A stretch of DNA of 64,000 nucleotides, from assembly GCF_015832195.1 (NCBI RefSeq), contig NC_052027.1:13636149-13700148 (forward strand). The letters are read 5' to 3'. The translations under genes and the position numbers were made by a program. This DNA is from Motacilla alba alba. Lineage: Eukaryota > Chordata > Aves > Passeriformes > Motacillidae. Within the stretch, counting starts at the first letter, position 1. Every line of letters begins with the position of its first letter. This document shows, in pieces, positions 51,809-64,000 of this stretch. The notes under the pieces are model-generated. The model ran no database searches and had not been told where the DNA came from. It saw nothing but the letters and a program-made list of their open reading frames with translations.

Positions 51809-53392
51809 CTGCCCCACGTTTCCCCACATTCCATTTGTCTTCTAATATGCCCTTGCCACAAAATATTTTCTTTTATGTTGAATCAGAGTTATTTGAAAGG
51901 AAACAAAGTAATACTTCTGTAAGACTGTAAATGCAACACTGTTTGCAGACACGAGAGACAGAAGTGTCTGTGCTTTCAGAAGACTGCAAGACTTCTTCAT
52001 CCAGACGCCTCATTAGACATGCAATCATACTATTTAAGGCATTTTACTCATTAAAGTCATTAAACTACTAAACAGACAGTAAATAAATGACATGCTTGAA
52101 GGTAAACACTACCAGGAACAGTCAGCATGTACATGGTGCTATACTCTGGGTGTGCAAGCCTTGTTCATCTGCTACACAAAAATTGCCTCAGAAATTGTGA
52201 AAGAGAAAACTAATAATTGCTCACCATGACTCAAAAGATATGGCTCTGCAATGCATTTAACTCTGATTACATGTGGGTGTTTGCAGATCAGACAGGTGAG
52301 AGAGAGAATTAGACTAAATCAGTACTAAATTCAGCCTTCCTCTGACATAGACAAATACCATTTATTCCAGCATCAATTATATAGGACATGGCCTAGCAAG
52401 GAACCTGTGAGCACTGCACTGCAAATTGAACCCTGAATGGCAACACAGCTCTGTCTGCAAAGTATTTTTTAATCCTTCCATACCCAGAGCATTATGTTAA
52501 ATAAGCCCTTCCCTTACTTTTACTATAAATCTCTCCAATTCCAGTTTTTACCACATTTGTTACTATGAAGCACACATAAATGCAGATTAACTCAACTAGT
52601 TCAAAGAACATCACCCTTTTAAGACAAACAGTTTATTTGTTGTCATCCTCTTAAGTTCAGACTTTTCTCAATCACATTGCCAAGATACATTCTCTTGTTA
52701 TTTCAGCCACTAATAATTTACCCCTCGGACAAGTAAGAAACTCACTTGCAAGCCTCAGGACAGCAAACCAGAGCAGCTAAACTCATGAATACCTGATCCA
52801 GTTGAAACTTTGCTTCATGTTGGTGAGACAGCTGGTCTGCTGTGAGCACCCCTTATTACAGCAATCACAATTATTTCACTCATTCCAGAGCACCTGTGCT
52901 GCTGCAGTGTCCAGCTGTTCTCTCTCCTGCTGTATTTACACTGCAGACTTCTGGGGCTGCAATTGTCTTTTCATTGCCCACATGTAACTATACACAATTG
53001 ATCTCTGAGATCTTCTAAAACTAAGTAAAAATTACTCAATAAAAAGCACACAGTGTGAAAGGCTTTCATTGTCTCTCAGATTTCTTGCCAGTATTGTTGT
53101 TTATATTACAGAAATTATAAAAACACTAGACTTCTTAGCCCAGTGGATAAATAAATTACTTTAGCTTGTGTCAAGAGGAGTTATGCCCTTCCAGTCCTTT
53201 TATTTTCAAAAGTAAAAACAGATTGTAATTGGGAAACAGAAGTGGAGTCCAGAGAAAGCCCAGAGTTTGAATTTTGACTTTAAAAAAAATTCTGAAAATG
53301 CAAAAATTAAATACTTCACATTTCCAGGACACTATACCATTACTGAATTAATAATCTCCTGGGTAAAAATAGGAAACAAAATCCAAGTCTGT

Positions 53393-53439
53393 ATAGGGGT
53401 AAAAGACAGCAACCCTGGGTAAAAGACAGCAACCCCTAT
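53393..53439. repeat. 20-base tandem duplication framed by an inverted repeat
   Basis: GGGTAAAAGACAGCAACCCT (53397-53416) is followed directly by a copy differing only in its last base (53417-53436). The outer ATAGGGGT (53393-53400) and ACCCCTAT (53432-53439) are exact reverse complements, and each unit itself begins GGGT and ends ACCC. Confidence 0.9.
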
Positions 53440-53629
53440 GTTTAGCTTGATCTTTTCTGTTAAAACTGCTTTTGTTTGCTGACAGAGCTCTTGATATTCT
53501 CAAAGGACAAGAAAACAGTCTACAGTGTGCTTTGTGTCAGCAATATGGGAAGAGCTTCTCCTTTCGCTCTCTTGGATTATCAGAGGCATTTTACTTTGTC
53601 ACCTTACCAAAGGTGACACTGGCAGGTGA

Positions 53630-53900
53630 AATCTGCAGAGCTCTCAGGCAGCGGCCGCTGAGCTCAGCAGCAGCACCAGCCCTGCCACAGGGGATGGAAC
53701 ATTTGGGAGGGACCTGGCAGCTGAAGGAGGGCAGGCAGAGACCAGAGTCACCCAGCAGAAGCAGCACAGCAGTTTTAATGCCCAGCTAAAATCCCATCCT
53801 TCTGTTTTCCAGGCTCAGCTCCCTCCCAAGCCACGGGCCACCAGCCCAGCCCCAAGGATGCAGTGCCCACAACCACAGCAGCTGCCCAGGTCCACCCATC
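53630..53900. other. GC-richer stretch, no gene recognised
   Basis: Contains CAGCGGCCGCTGAG and many CAG/CTG words. A plus frame of 105 codons (53472-53789) runs into it but has no recognisable domain, and a plus-strand acceptor-like CTGTTTTCCAG lies near 53804-53814. CpG density is too low to call an island. Confidence 0.3.
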
Positions 53901-55420
53901 CCCAGAGGTTTGCAACGGGAAACACAAGAAGCTCTTTGAGGATTTGCCTTTAAAAACAAGCAAACAAAAACCCTCAGGGGAGTAACAAACAAACAAGTTG
54001 TGCTAAGGAAAACAATTTGTCTGACAAACTCCAGCCTTTGTAAGGGAAAAGAAACTCGATTTACAGTTTCAAAAGCAAAAGTATTTCAGCTTGCGTGTAC
54101 AAACACTTTATGATGTAAACTTAACTTTCTTCATTAGATCAGTGACTTCCAGTGCACAGGATGGTCTCTCAATGTCACAAATTGAGGCTTCAAATGTGCA
54201 ATTTTGCAATTGTGATGATGCTTTTAATGCAAAATTATTATATTTAATTGCTATTTTATTTCTATTCAGTTCTAATGTTCAGCAAGGAAACATTTCTATA
54301 GATACAGCAACATTTTATAACTCCAGATGTAGATCTGAATCATTGACTGAACCTCAGAACACCAGACACTGATTCCAACAGCTGAAACAGTGTGAATAAA
54401 AGCAAAAGCTGCATCCTATGCATTCCTATAAACCTCTTAAGAAAATACACCCCTAAAAAGACTTGCCTTTGCATCTTCGCTTGAAAAAGAAACGCTTAGT
54501 GTTTTGATTCTACTGACTGAGATCATCTCCCAAAACCAGTTGTGACTTTCACAAAAAGAGCCTTCTACAACCTATGTGAAGGTAAAGGGATTGTATTTTC
54601 CATTTCAAAAAACATGCACAAGTAATCCAAGAATGTAGAAGTGGCCAAAAAATGTCTCTGTGCTCTTCTGATCCAACACTCAACATGCAACCTGACAGTG
54701 ATTTGTTTTCTGGGTTCTGTCAAGGAGATTTGTGCTGATCGGACTGCAGAAAATGCAACCTGAAACTGTTATACTTGTACAACACCACAGGAAATGTCAA
54801 CAAAGGCTCTTTGGCAAGTATTGCTGCTCTCAAGGTACTTTTTGTGCAAAGTAGAGGTTTAGAGATTTCCATCCCACTGACAAACTGACAGAGAAAATCA
54901 ACTACAGCAATTTTATTATCTAAACTAAAGCAGAAATCTCTGTGTTAATGAGATACATTTGGGAGCTCAGGGTCAAACCCTATGATGGTTAACACAGTGA
55001 AAAGATATGAAACATCACAAAGCACTTGAGGGGAGTTCCTCACAACATTAATTTTTAGCCTGGCAGAATAATACTCATTATAAGATCCCACAGATGAAAA
55101 CTAATGTACTGTGAATTTTATACCACTTCATTATAATTCAAATTACTTTTTCTTCCTTCTTACATTTTCATTGTTTGATAAACTAAAATACCTCCTTTTA
55201 TAAAACATAGGAAGAGTGGCAAATGTTCATCAAATAGCATATTAAATAAGCAATATTCCTCAGCTAGATATGGCTGAACATTATTGAACTGTGTTCTGTC
55301 ACAAAATTGTCATTTCATATCAAAATATGACTTAAACAGAAAAGAAAAAAATCAAAAGGCAAGCATTAAGGGGAAGTAAAATCAAATCTTTTGCATTAGT
55401 CATACACCATTTTAAAAACC

Positions 55421-55640
55421 TTACAGTGGTTTGGGTTGGAGAGGACCTTTAGGATAATCTGTTCCAGCCCCACTGCCATGGGCAGGGACAGCTTCCAGTA
55501 TCCCAGGCTATTCCAAGCCCCAGTGTCCAGCCTGGCCTGGAGCACCTCAGGAATGGGGCATTCCCAGCTTCTCTGGGCAGCCTGGGCCAGGGGTCCCCAC
55601 CCTCACAGCAAAGGATTTCCTCCCATTAAAAACTGATCTT
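55421..55640 (-). mobile_element. CR1 LINE 3'-end fragment, minus orientation
   Basis: The plus strand reads CAGTGGTTTGGGTTGGAGAG, then CCCCACTGCCATGGGCAGGG, CTTCTCTGGGCAGCCTGGG and CCCTCACAGCAAAGGATTTC, the reverse complement of the CR1 3' region. The copy is truncated at its 5' end near 55640 and keeps no coding sequence. It is better preserved than the 41.7-kb copy. Confidence 0.9.
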
Positions 55641-56357
55641 TATGGAAACCTTTTCAAAGACACGCTCCAGCTTAAGAGGATTTGAAAATAAATGTTATGT
55701 CCTACCTATGAAATAAGCACATTAAGTTCCTTATGTCACACCAAAGATTTTTGTAAGCCCCTAGTAAATAATTAGCCCAATTTACACAAAGTTTTGCATT
55801 TTACACAGATTCACAGACTTTGATGGGATCAAGCACTTTTGGACACTCAATAATTTCTCCGTACCTCCCTTATTTTCATTATAAAAAGTCAGTTTTGCTG
55901 CTATTCACAAACTAAAGATATATTTGAAGTACTGGTGTCTTTTCTCTTGAGACCCTAGTCCCAATGTAGGCTGCAGGCTACCACAAAAAAAGATTTAGTT
56001 ATTTTACAATAATAAAATCAGTTTGACAAACTATTTTGCAATGCTACTTTGCACAATCTCAAGATTTCACTGTCTCATGACATTTTCTCAGAAGAATTTA
56101 AAATGTCTGGAGTTTCTTGGAGTGCTACTGCAGCAAAAAGTGTTTTATTATGACCAAAACTATTTGTGTATCACAGCACAGAATGGCTATTTCCTTTAAT
56201 CTCTCAACTTAAAATCCTTCATATGCTATTACTTTCTGCTTTACAGGAAGCTCTAGGATTTTCTGCACAAAAATAATGACTTTCATACCTTTCAGCTGCA
56301 CACAGTAAGTTTTTCCCTTGCTTTTCAGAAAGTGGCTCGGAGCCATAAATATAAAAT

Positions 56358-56394
56358 AAAATGAAACAAAATATACAAAATGAAACAAAATATA
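56358..56394 (+). repeat. 18-base tandem duplication
   Basis: AAAATGAAACAAAATATA occurs at 56358-56375 and identically at 56377-56394, with one C between. A small hairpin follows directly at 56395. Confidence 0.85.
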
Positions 56395-56415
56395 ATATCC
56401 CACTATGTGGGATAT
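56395..56415. repeat. Hairpin with 9-base arms and 3-base loop
   Basis: ATATCCCAC and GTGGGATAT are exact reverse complements around TAT. It abuts the 18-base duplication. Confidence 0.85.
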
Positions 56416-56639
56416 AATAAACTAATAAACTCTGTGTTTATTTCCACAAAGATTTTAAGTAGGTCAAAGCCTTTGAAGAGACCACTAGCAACTCAGTTTT
56501 CTTCCAGCTTTAGAGTCTCTCTGCTTATCTATCAAAGGTTCTGCCCTGGCTCCTGGTCTGCAGAACCAGATCCAGCATTTTAAAATGATTTTCAGTGCTT
56601 CCTCAGAGGTTTGCAGTTCAGCACTCCCTCTGCATGTTT

Positions 56640-57600
56640 CAAATTTGCCTCCAAATTCCAGGGGCTCCAACCAGCGCTCTGTCCCCAGCTCTGCACTCCA
56701 GCATCAAGGGCCAATGGTCCCTGCTGTGCCAGCAGGGTGGGTCCCCTCCCAGCACAAGTGATCCTCCTGAGAGCTGGGAGTCAGATCCTGGACACAGGAG
56801 AGGGCTCCTTGTAGGAAAGCCAGGGGCTAAAAGCAGCTCTGCTTCCCTCACTTGCCAGGAGGTGACTGGAGGCACCAGATGGTTCCAGCAAAGAGCTGCA
56901 GGTCTCCAGCACAGCCAAAGATAATGCTGAGGGACCACTTCCCTTTAGTGAAATTGATAAAGGGATGATTAAGCTGTCAGAATACATCAGAGCCCCTTCT
57001 TAACCATCCAGATTGAGAACATTTCAGTGATTTTGGAACTCTGACTTAGTAGCACTGCTGTTCTGGAGAGCTGGGGGTCAAACACGCTGTAAATTGATGC
57101 CCCTGTTGTGGCTGACACATTTGGGGGAGGGAGGATGTTTGCCTCAAATTTCTGAATGAAAATAAGGAGCAGAACATGCAATACAGGGGAAAGGCGCTCT
57201 GCAAAGATAGTTAAAGAGGCTCTGAGGCAGGAATTATCCAGGAGGAGAACAAAAGCCCAGGGCAGAGGAAAGCATGGGGAGAAAGGAAGAGCCCAGGAAG
57301 GAAGCAAAGCCTGGGCAGGTGCCTGCTCTTTGTGCCTGCCCTGCAAACACCTTGGTCACTCTGCCCCCGTGTTCCCCTGATTCCTCCTTCCTACAGCTGA
57401 CTAGAAACACACTGACCCTGGAAAGAGCATGGTCTGTGCCCTGCCTTGGCAGTCTCTGCTCGTGGGGGACAAAGAACACATGGAGAAAACACCGAAGCTC
57501 CAGTGCCTGCGTGTCCAGTGGTGAAGCTCCCTGGGCTGCTGCACCTTCTGTCAGAAACAAGCAGCAAAGGGGCATTTCTGAGAGCATCATCCTCTATAAA
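56640..57600. other. GC-richer unique stretch, no gene recognised
   Basis: About 1 kb with higher G+C and several overlapping 67-121 codon frames on both strands. None shows a domain, and frames on opposite strands compete, so I read this as stop-poor noncoding DNA. A plus-strand TTCCTCCTTCCTACAG near 57383-57398 resembles a splice acceptor on the wrong strand for CACNA2D3. Confidence 0.35.
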
Positions 57601-57735
57601 CTCCTTTTTTCAGAACTTCCTTTTCCTGCAAGTTCTTAAAAATTTCTTTGTTTCAATGGAAATGCCTGCCAATGACACAAAACCCTTTAAAATATGCTGA
57701 CCGTGTCATGATCTTCATTTGCATATTAATAGATA

Positions 57736-57751
57736 TCTCTCTCTCTCTCTC
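57736..57751 (+). repeat. (TC)8 microsatellite
   Basis: Eight TC units; short, no other context. Confidence 0.85.
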
Positions 57752-59299
57752 AAGGGATTAATTGCCTTCCCAATAGAATCCTGCAATCCCATTTATTCAG
57801 GTTTATTCTGGGTCTGGGGGTGGGGATGGACCCTGCATTGACTGCAATTTTACTGTTTCACAATTTGGAATTTCTCTTCATTTACCTTTTCTGAGAAATT
57901 TTCAGTAATCATGGGCAGCATGAAATAGAGCTAGACCTTTTAAACCAAGCTTATCCAATTCAACACTGGTTTATATTCTGCAATTATTCAATTTCTGATT
58001 TTTAAATAGGAGGGCAAATTAAAACGTTTGACTATAGAATTCTACAAAGTGGATAAATAGCACATTAAAAAGGAATTGATATACAATATTATAACTGTGA
58101 AAGCTAGAAACTTGAGTGCAGTGATTATCTAGAATTCCTTCCTTTGCAAAAAGGGAATTTTATTAAGAAAATACAATGCTAGGTTATTCTTTCACACAGG
58201 CTACTCTCAACACATGTTGAATGAGGCCAAATGTCTGTAGTCTCTTCTACAGCCAGTAAGAAAAATATTTTAAAGCACCCTCACAACATTCTGTGACTGG
58301 ATTTACCTAAAAATGCAATAAAATTCATTTTTATCAGATATCTGGCAATCATGGAACTTACATATTAAACCATCATGAAACTTAAACACTTTCAACTGAA
58401 AAAAATAATCTAACTTACCCAGCATTCATGTGACTAGAGCTCAACAGGAAATCTGACAAAGGGAACAGGGAATTTCTAATTTATTGCAGTGACCTGCAAT
58501 ACAAGAATGCACTTTACAGATTCCAGATTCAAAAAAACAACCTCTCCCAGTGATTACCTATTTAACTTTTCCCCTAAAATGGATAAATAAGGTGAGGGGG
58601 ACAGAGTAAAGCCCTATTTCAGAGTAGACACTAAAACCTTTTCTATTGTATTTACCTGAGAGATATTCCAAAATTCTTTGGAAAATATGTATTCATTTCT
58701 GTTTACAATCTTTTTTTCCCCAAAGCATTTTCCCCACTCAGTCTTCTGCTTCATCCTTTCTGTAAATAGATTTTATACAACTTGAAACACTTTTCAAAAG
58801 GTGCAGGAGGAATTTCTTGAACGCTGTACTTGGCACAGCTGGGAATACACTGTCTTTAATGACATTCATTTCAGTGCTTTTTGAGCCCAAGGATATGCAG
58901 AAAATAATAGCAGAAAGTAGTTTTATAAAACATCACCACAGTAATTACCATATCTTTTTTTTGCACTACTGCTGTTCCAAAGCTTCTGTCTCTGCTACTT
59001 AGTGCATTTCAGAGGAAGCTGATAGATATAATAAATTCTCTCCTTTTGCTGTTCTGATGTTATCAGTGATCAACTTTGACAGACATAATAACAAAAACCT
59101 AAGATTTTAATCAGCTAATAAGAAAAGCTCAGTTGCGATGCACTTTGTGTTTTTCTCAGATAGAACAGGGCAAAACTATTGAAGGGGATAAGAGAAATAA
59201 GTACACAAAGAGAACATTATTCAAGATTCTAAATATAATTCCAGCAGGCTCCATGGAAGGCTTTACAGGACTTCCCATTTAGACCAAAGTTGTCCTTTT

Positions 59300-59366
59300 G
59301 GATGAAGGGCCAAAGACAAAATTGTGGATGAAGGGCCAAAATTGTGGATGAAGGGCCAAAGACACC
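59300..59366 (+). repeat. Three-copy tandem repeat, 26/20/21 bases
   Basis: Each unit begins GGATGAAGGGCCAAA. Unit 1 (59300-59325) has the extra GACAAA before ATTGT, unit 2 (59326-59345) lacks it, and unit 3 (59346-59366) has GACACC. Sequence identity outside that indel is complete. Confidence 0.9.
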
Positions 59367-62300
59367 TTGACAGCTTTTCAGGAAAAGAAGGCTTGCTTCT
59401 CCCATGTGGGAAAATCAGGTCAAGTCAGGTATCTTAAACATAATCCTCTTTGAGAGTAAAAGGGTGCAAAATGCTTTCTTTAAACACTAACAACTACTAA
59501 TCCTTGCCTTAAAAAAAACTATTTTCTCCACCAAGCAAACTGTGTAAAAAGGAATGTGATGAGATCAAGTTATATAACCAGGTGGTTAGGATAGTTCTAC
59601 GTGATATTGAGAGCCTATTTCTGCTAATACATCTATATAGCAGTTGCAGGTTTGTGTACTGTGCAAATCTGATCATCAGAACTATTGATTCTGTGCCTGA
59701 TTTCTAAATTGCCCAAATCACCCCTGATTTCCCTAATGGGAGGAGTCTGCATGTGGTCCAGTCACCTGGGTTGGAAGGGGACTGTGTGCTCACACCAGAT
59801 TAAGCGGATTAAAAAGAAGGTAATGGCTAAAGAAAATATTTGGCTAACACTTCATTATGTGTGATACAACAGAACACTCTGAACAGGATCCAGTCTTGGT
59901 GTTTTAGCCCTAGAAATTAGTTTTATATACTGATGAATCTGAAAATTTTCTTAAACAAACTCTTTAAGGAAATAAGACAAATATACAGAAAATATGTTCA
60001 CTGTAAAGCACTACAAAAGATCACTTACTTACAACAGGTGTGACCCATACTACAAATACTGTGTTGGGCTATTTCCCTTGGTAAGAATGTATATAAATTG
60101 CATGAAGAGACTGCAAGCCAAATTCATACAACCCTTTTGGTTTTACCACAATTATTGCTTTAGTGAAGCTTCAGAAAGGCTTGACGCTTCTGATCAAAAA
60201 GGGATTGTAAATCCTATTAAAATGGATTAAGGAAAACATTGCACGTTGCTAAAAATATCAAGCACAATTTAAGAAGATATTCAAATGCTACCATTGCATC
60301 ACACTGATAAGATTTCAGCAAAATGTAAGTTAAAATGGAAAAAAAAAAAGGCAGTTGTGTTTCTACTAGAACATATTTTGCATGGACATCATAATATTTT
60401 TTATATATCCTGCTGTCCCTACAAGCCTCCTTGCAGGTAAGTGTTTTAACCCCAGCAGCTTCTTTCTGCAGGTTTCAACCTGTTCCACTATAACCCTTCA
60501 AAGAGATGTCTGATGTTAAAGGTCCCCCCGCACTGGCACAGGGACCCACTGCTGTCTGGCACTGTGCAGGAACTGCAGGTACAGCCAATTTCACACAGGG
60601 GCCACTGATCAGCTGGGAACAGCTGAGCACACTGAGGCAAGCTGAGAAGCCTGAGATGAATCTTCCTAAAAAGATTGAGGGTTTTCTGTTTGTTTTTTTC
60701 CTTTGCTTTTTTGTATTTACATAGAAATGAAAACATGCAATTAATAAACCCCAAAGGCAATTTTATAATAGCTTCATTTTGTTGAAATCAGTTCAAGACA
60801 TAGTAGGAAAGGTCTGGTCTCTTCTTATTTCATGTGCCTGTTCTTCTTGATAGGCTGTGCATGTTTTCCACGAATATTCTCATCTGTATTAAACTCCAGG
60901 GCACTTGATTTGTCATGCTAGAGTGAGCTCTGTTTCTATAGTACAATTTTTTTTTTCAGATATCTCAGATTTTTAGAGTTTAGGTGGATCCACAACCTGT
61001 TTAATACTGTAATGTGTTCAGATTCCCAGAATACAGATGCTCTTATAGAGCTGACAAGGCTTGCCAGTAGGTTTTTTAGGACCAAGCACAGACCTTTGTA
61101 GTGACTGCAGCCTTCCAATTCCCTCAGTCAGCTCCTAATCAGTTTGGTCACTTTAAACATTTCTGCTGAGGCCAATGAGACTGTTTATGTTCAGAAAATT
61201 GTGCATTTCCACAACTGTTTATGAAACAGGATTTAATGCACAGCAGTCCAAATTTTCCTCTCATTGAAGAGAGGAAGCATTCCAAACGCATCCAGAGATT
61301 TGTTTACACTGGAACTTTGACATATTAAATTAAATTAATCGAGATCACAGAATATATGATACATGCAGTTTATTTCATTGACATATACTTTATACTTAGC
61401 CAAAAACACAAATCAGCCCTTAAAAATAGCCAAAGGCAGGCTTTGCCACCCTACAAAAATACACTAAAAGATGCAGCTAAAGATGAAAGTCATGAAACAG
61501 TGAGTTAGCAGAGTCACAGCCAGGCTGCCCTCAGACCTACTGCCAACCACCCTGCCTGATGCTGGTTCCAAACTTGTGCCTGAACATCAGATAGGGGAAA
61601 ACTCGTTGTTTGCCAATGCTAAACAGTGCCCACAATCCAGTAGCACTTGCTTAGAAGTTTGAGGCATTGGGGACTCAGAGTAATAGACAATCCAGGGCAA
61701 TTTTTCCCTGCAACAGCCAGCAGAAGCCACCACTGAAGCAGAACTGTGTCCAACCCACCTCCTGCTTAAACACCTTTTTTACCTGACACAGGAGAGGCAG
61801 AAGCAGGGCATTTGTTTCCCAAGGAAGGGCCCCACATGAAGAGGACAAGGTTTTGCCACATGGACTGCAAGGGAAGCAGGAAGCTCATTCCTTCCTTAGG
61901 AAATGATGAATGGAGCACCAGGGAGACAAAGAGCTGCCTGTGCTCCCAGCAGCCTCCACCATGCCCTGTACAGCAGCCAGTGGGCACCAACCTGCAAGCA
62001 CCCAAGGGATGCTTGTGATTTTGGTGACTCTGTAAGGCTATTATCTGCCTGAGACAGTCTCCTACAAGCAGGTAGAAATCACCAGATTAGGAAAAAAAAT
62101 TAATTATCTAGCAAGATAATTTGAAATTTTCATAAAATTGGTTTTATGCTGCTCTACAGGTGAAACAGCCTTGGAAAAGTGTTTTTTGAAAATACCCAGC
62201 TCCATTCATCTCCAAATCATTTCTGTGCTAACACTGTTACAAACAGGATGCTTCTAAAGCCAATTTTTCCCTTGGATTTGGGAAACACTGAGTGCTAAGT

Positions 62301-62804
62301 GCTAATTCCTGCAGTCAGCTCGTGGAATAACAGCTGGATTTGGGCTGCTGCTGCTCAGCTCCAGGAGCTCCTGAGTTCATCTGAGACTCCTGAGCTGTGA
62401 GAAAACAACCCCAGCCCTGAGCACAGGCACAGGGAAAAGGAAAATTCTGTTATCATCTGCAGACAGGCTCTTATCAGCACTGCCATTAGAGCACAGTAAA
62501 GGGCTACCAATGATAAAATTAGCAGTAATGAATTTTAAATGCGTTATTGATGTACTCAGAGGGGGGGAGCTGGGCGTGTAAAGATGTTAACCCTTTGGGG
62601 CAAACAGGATTCCACTACACTATGACAATTTTTCCATTTAAAATACTTGTTAGTTCGTTGGTAGTCATTAACACCTGTGTTTCCAAACACACACCATGCT
62701 GGGTGCCTGCAACATCTCGTTAAATCTAAGAAAGCTGAGAAAAATCAGCATCTCATGTGTGATCCTCAGTATCTCGCTGCACACAGCTCCTGGGTTTTGG
62801 TCTT

Positions 62805-62890
62805 TTGGGGTTGTTGATTGGTTAAGTCAAGTTTGTTTTATTTGGGGGGTTGGTTTTTAGCGTGTCGTGGGTTTTTCTGGTTGGTTTTTT
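62805..62890 (+). repeat. G/T-rich low-complexity tract
   Basis: Words such as TTTTGGGGTTGTTG, TTTGGGGGGTTGG and GGTTGGTTTTTTC make up most of the block. Composition is like the 22.5 and 27.1-kb tracts. Confidence 0.6.
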
Positions 62891-64000
62891 CAAGCTAGAG
62901 ACAAGCTATCCAACTTCTTGCAGATATTTCTGTTATTCTCAGCCACAAAAGTTTCATTTGTCCTCTTTCAAACAAATGGCACATGGAGTCACTTCTTGTC
63001 TTGGCAACTGGGCTTCTGCTAAAGCACAAGTTAATCATGGACAATAAATCACCATTTGTCTGAACCTGTAAATATTGATGGCTGTTTAGTTTACAAACCT
63101 CACTGTAAGTATTCCTTGGTGGTGTTTTGAATCATCATGCCCTCTGGGTTCGTTGCTTCACCATTTAGTTTTAAAATAATTTTCCAGATAATGTAACTTT
63201 TAAACATTTGAGTTTTCCCTCTAGATAAATCATTACTCTAATTGTTTATCACAAAACTGCAGGCTGCCAGTGGATTAGGAGAAAACAAAGGGGCCATATT
63301 TAATTCCACTCAAAGGGGAAAAATTTCTACAGAAAGTTACATTTAACTTTTCCTCATAGGATTAAAACTTAAACAGAAGGAATGGGGACATTTTCAAAAC
63401 TAATTTTTATGGCAAAATACAAATTCTAATAAAAAAATAGTGAAATATAACTAATTCTCTTGAAGTACAGTATGGATTCCAAACTGGCTTATGCTCAGAA
63501 TATTTAACTTATAACAGGATTTTTTCAGCTTTTTCCTACAGCTAATTGCAGAGTGAAACTCTAGAAATCATTTGAACTCATAGCTTTTATGAAATGAATT
63601 AAATTATACCAATAAAATCATAAAGACAGTGATTTTTACTGTGTCAGGGTGCACAAAACTGTTGTTAGAGAAAGAAAGGCCACAAACCAAGGAAATTATA
63701 CAGCCCCAAACCCCTTTTAATTTTTTTCCAGTAAATTAGGCACATCTGGCATGAAATTCAGATGGGGCAATAGTATTCAACTGCATTTTTTATACTGCAG
63801 CAACATTTTAATACGCCTCCTTCAAAGGTCAGCATCAGAAATTCTTAAGCTGACACTTATTTCACTACTAGCACCCACACCAGCCCCACAATTACATCTG
63901 CCCTGAAAATAGAAATTAAGAAATTGCATGTAAAAGCTGGCACAGGATCTCAGGCTTTGATACCTAACAAGCAGTGTTAGGGATGATAAATAGGCCATCA

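Larger units (their letters stand above)
17265..64000 (-). other. CACNA2D3: CACNA2D3 intron upstream of the exon (partial)
   Basis: This intron is at least 46.7 kb and runs past the right edge. The preceding family exon, which would encode the region ending SGSQLLQK, was not found on the minus strand. Apart from the repeats and GC-rich blocks listed separately, these stretches hold nothing I recognise: 17265-21168, 21248-22519, 22584-27122, 28201-30720, 31351-34800, 34851-37780, 38710-41735, 46311-53390, 53901-55420, 55641-56640, 57600-59299, 59367-62800 and 62891-64000. Large early introns are typical of alpha2delta genes, CACNA2D3 being among the largest vertebrate genes. Confidence 0.85.

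Noticed and set aside
1..64000. tRNA genes, CRISPR arrays, bacterial operons or phage functions
   Set aside because: None seen; all evidence points to vertebrate intronic DNA.

Overview
This window is almost certainly a piece of one very large vertebrate gene seen from the inside. The only protein-coding sequence I can support is one 117-base exon on the minus strand (17116-17232). It encodes 39 residues near the N-terminus of CACNA2D3, the alpha2delta-3 auxiliary subunit of voltage-gated calcium channels. Everything to its right (17233-64000, at least 46.8 kb) is the upstream intron and everything to its left (1-17115, at least 17.1 kb) is the downstream intron. Both introns run off the window. 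The short open frames elsewhere look like chance frames: they are short, show no recognised domains, and overlap one another on both strands.

The host looks like a bird. Three retroelement copies are recognisably CR1 LINEs, including two that carry the typical bird CR1 3' end. There are no Alu, L1 or B-type repeats, the intronic DNA is AT-rich, and repeat density is low. A songbird is a weaker guess, based on two or three LTR-like blocks and on GT/AC-rich low-complexity tracts.

Layout: 1-17115 is AT-rich downstream intron with a cryptic TGCACA-rich patch near 12.9 kb and an uninterrupted A52 tract at 14.66 kb. The exon, with good splice signals, follows at 17.1-17.2 kb. 17.2-27.7 kb is intron with AC- and GT-rich tracts. 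27.7-28.2 kb holds a TATA-bearing LTR-like block in minus orientation with three direct repeats just downstream of the TATA box. 30.7-31.35 kb is a C/T-rich LTR-like block. 34.8 and 37.8 kb hold AT microsatellites with real palindromes. 38.1-38.7 kb is a CpG-island-like block. 41.7-46.3 kb contains a CR1 fragment, a G-poor LTR-like block, a candidate conserved noncoding element and a 1.8-kb decayed CR1. 53-64 kb is intron with small tandem repeats, another CR1 fragment and several GC-richer stretches.

No RNA genes, CRISPR arrays, bacterial features or complete second gene were seen. Family assignments rest on recalled consensus sequences, not on searches. The most useful leads are the intronic CpG-rich block, the 38-kb palindrome/microsatellite structure, the repeat-bearing TATA block at 28 kb and the candidate conserved element at 43.9-44.5 kb.
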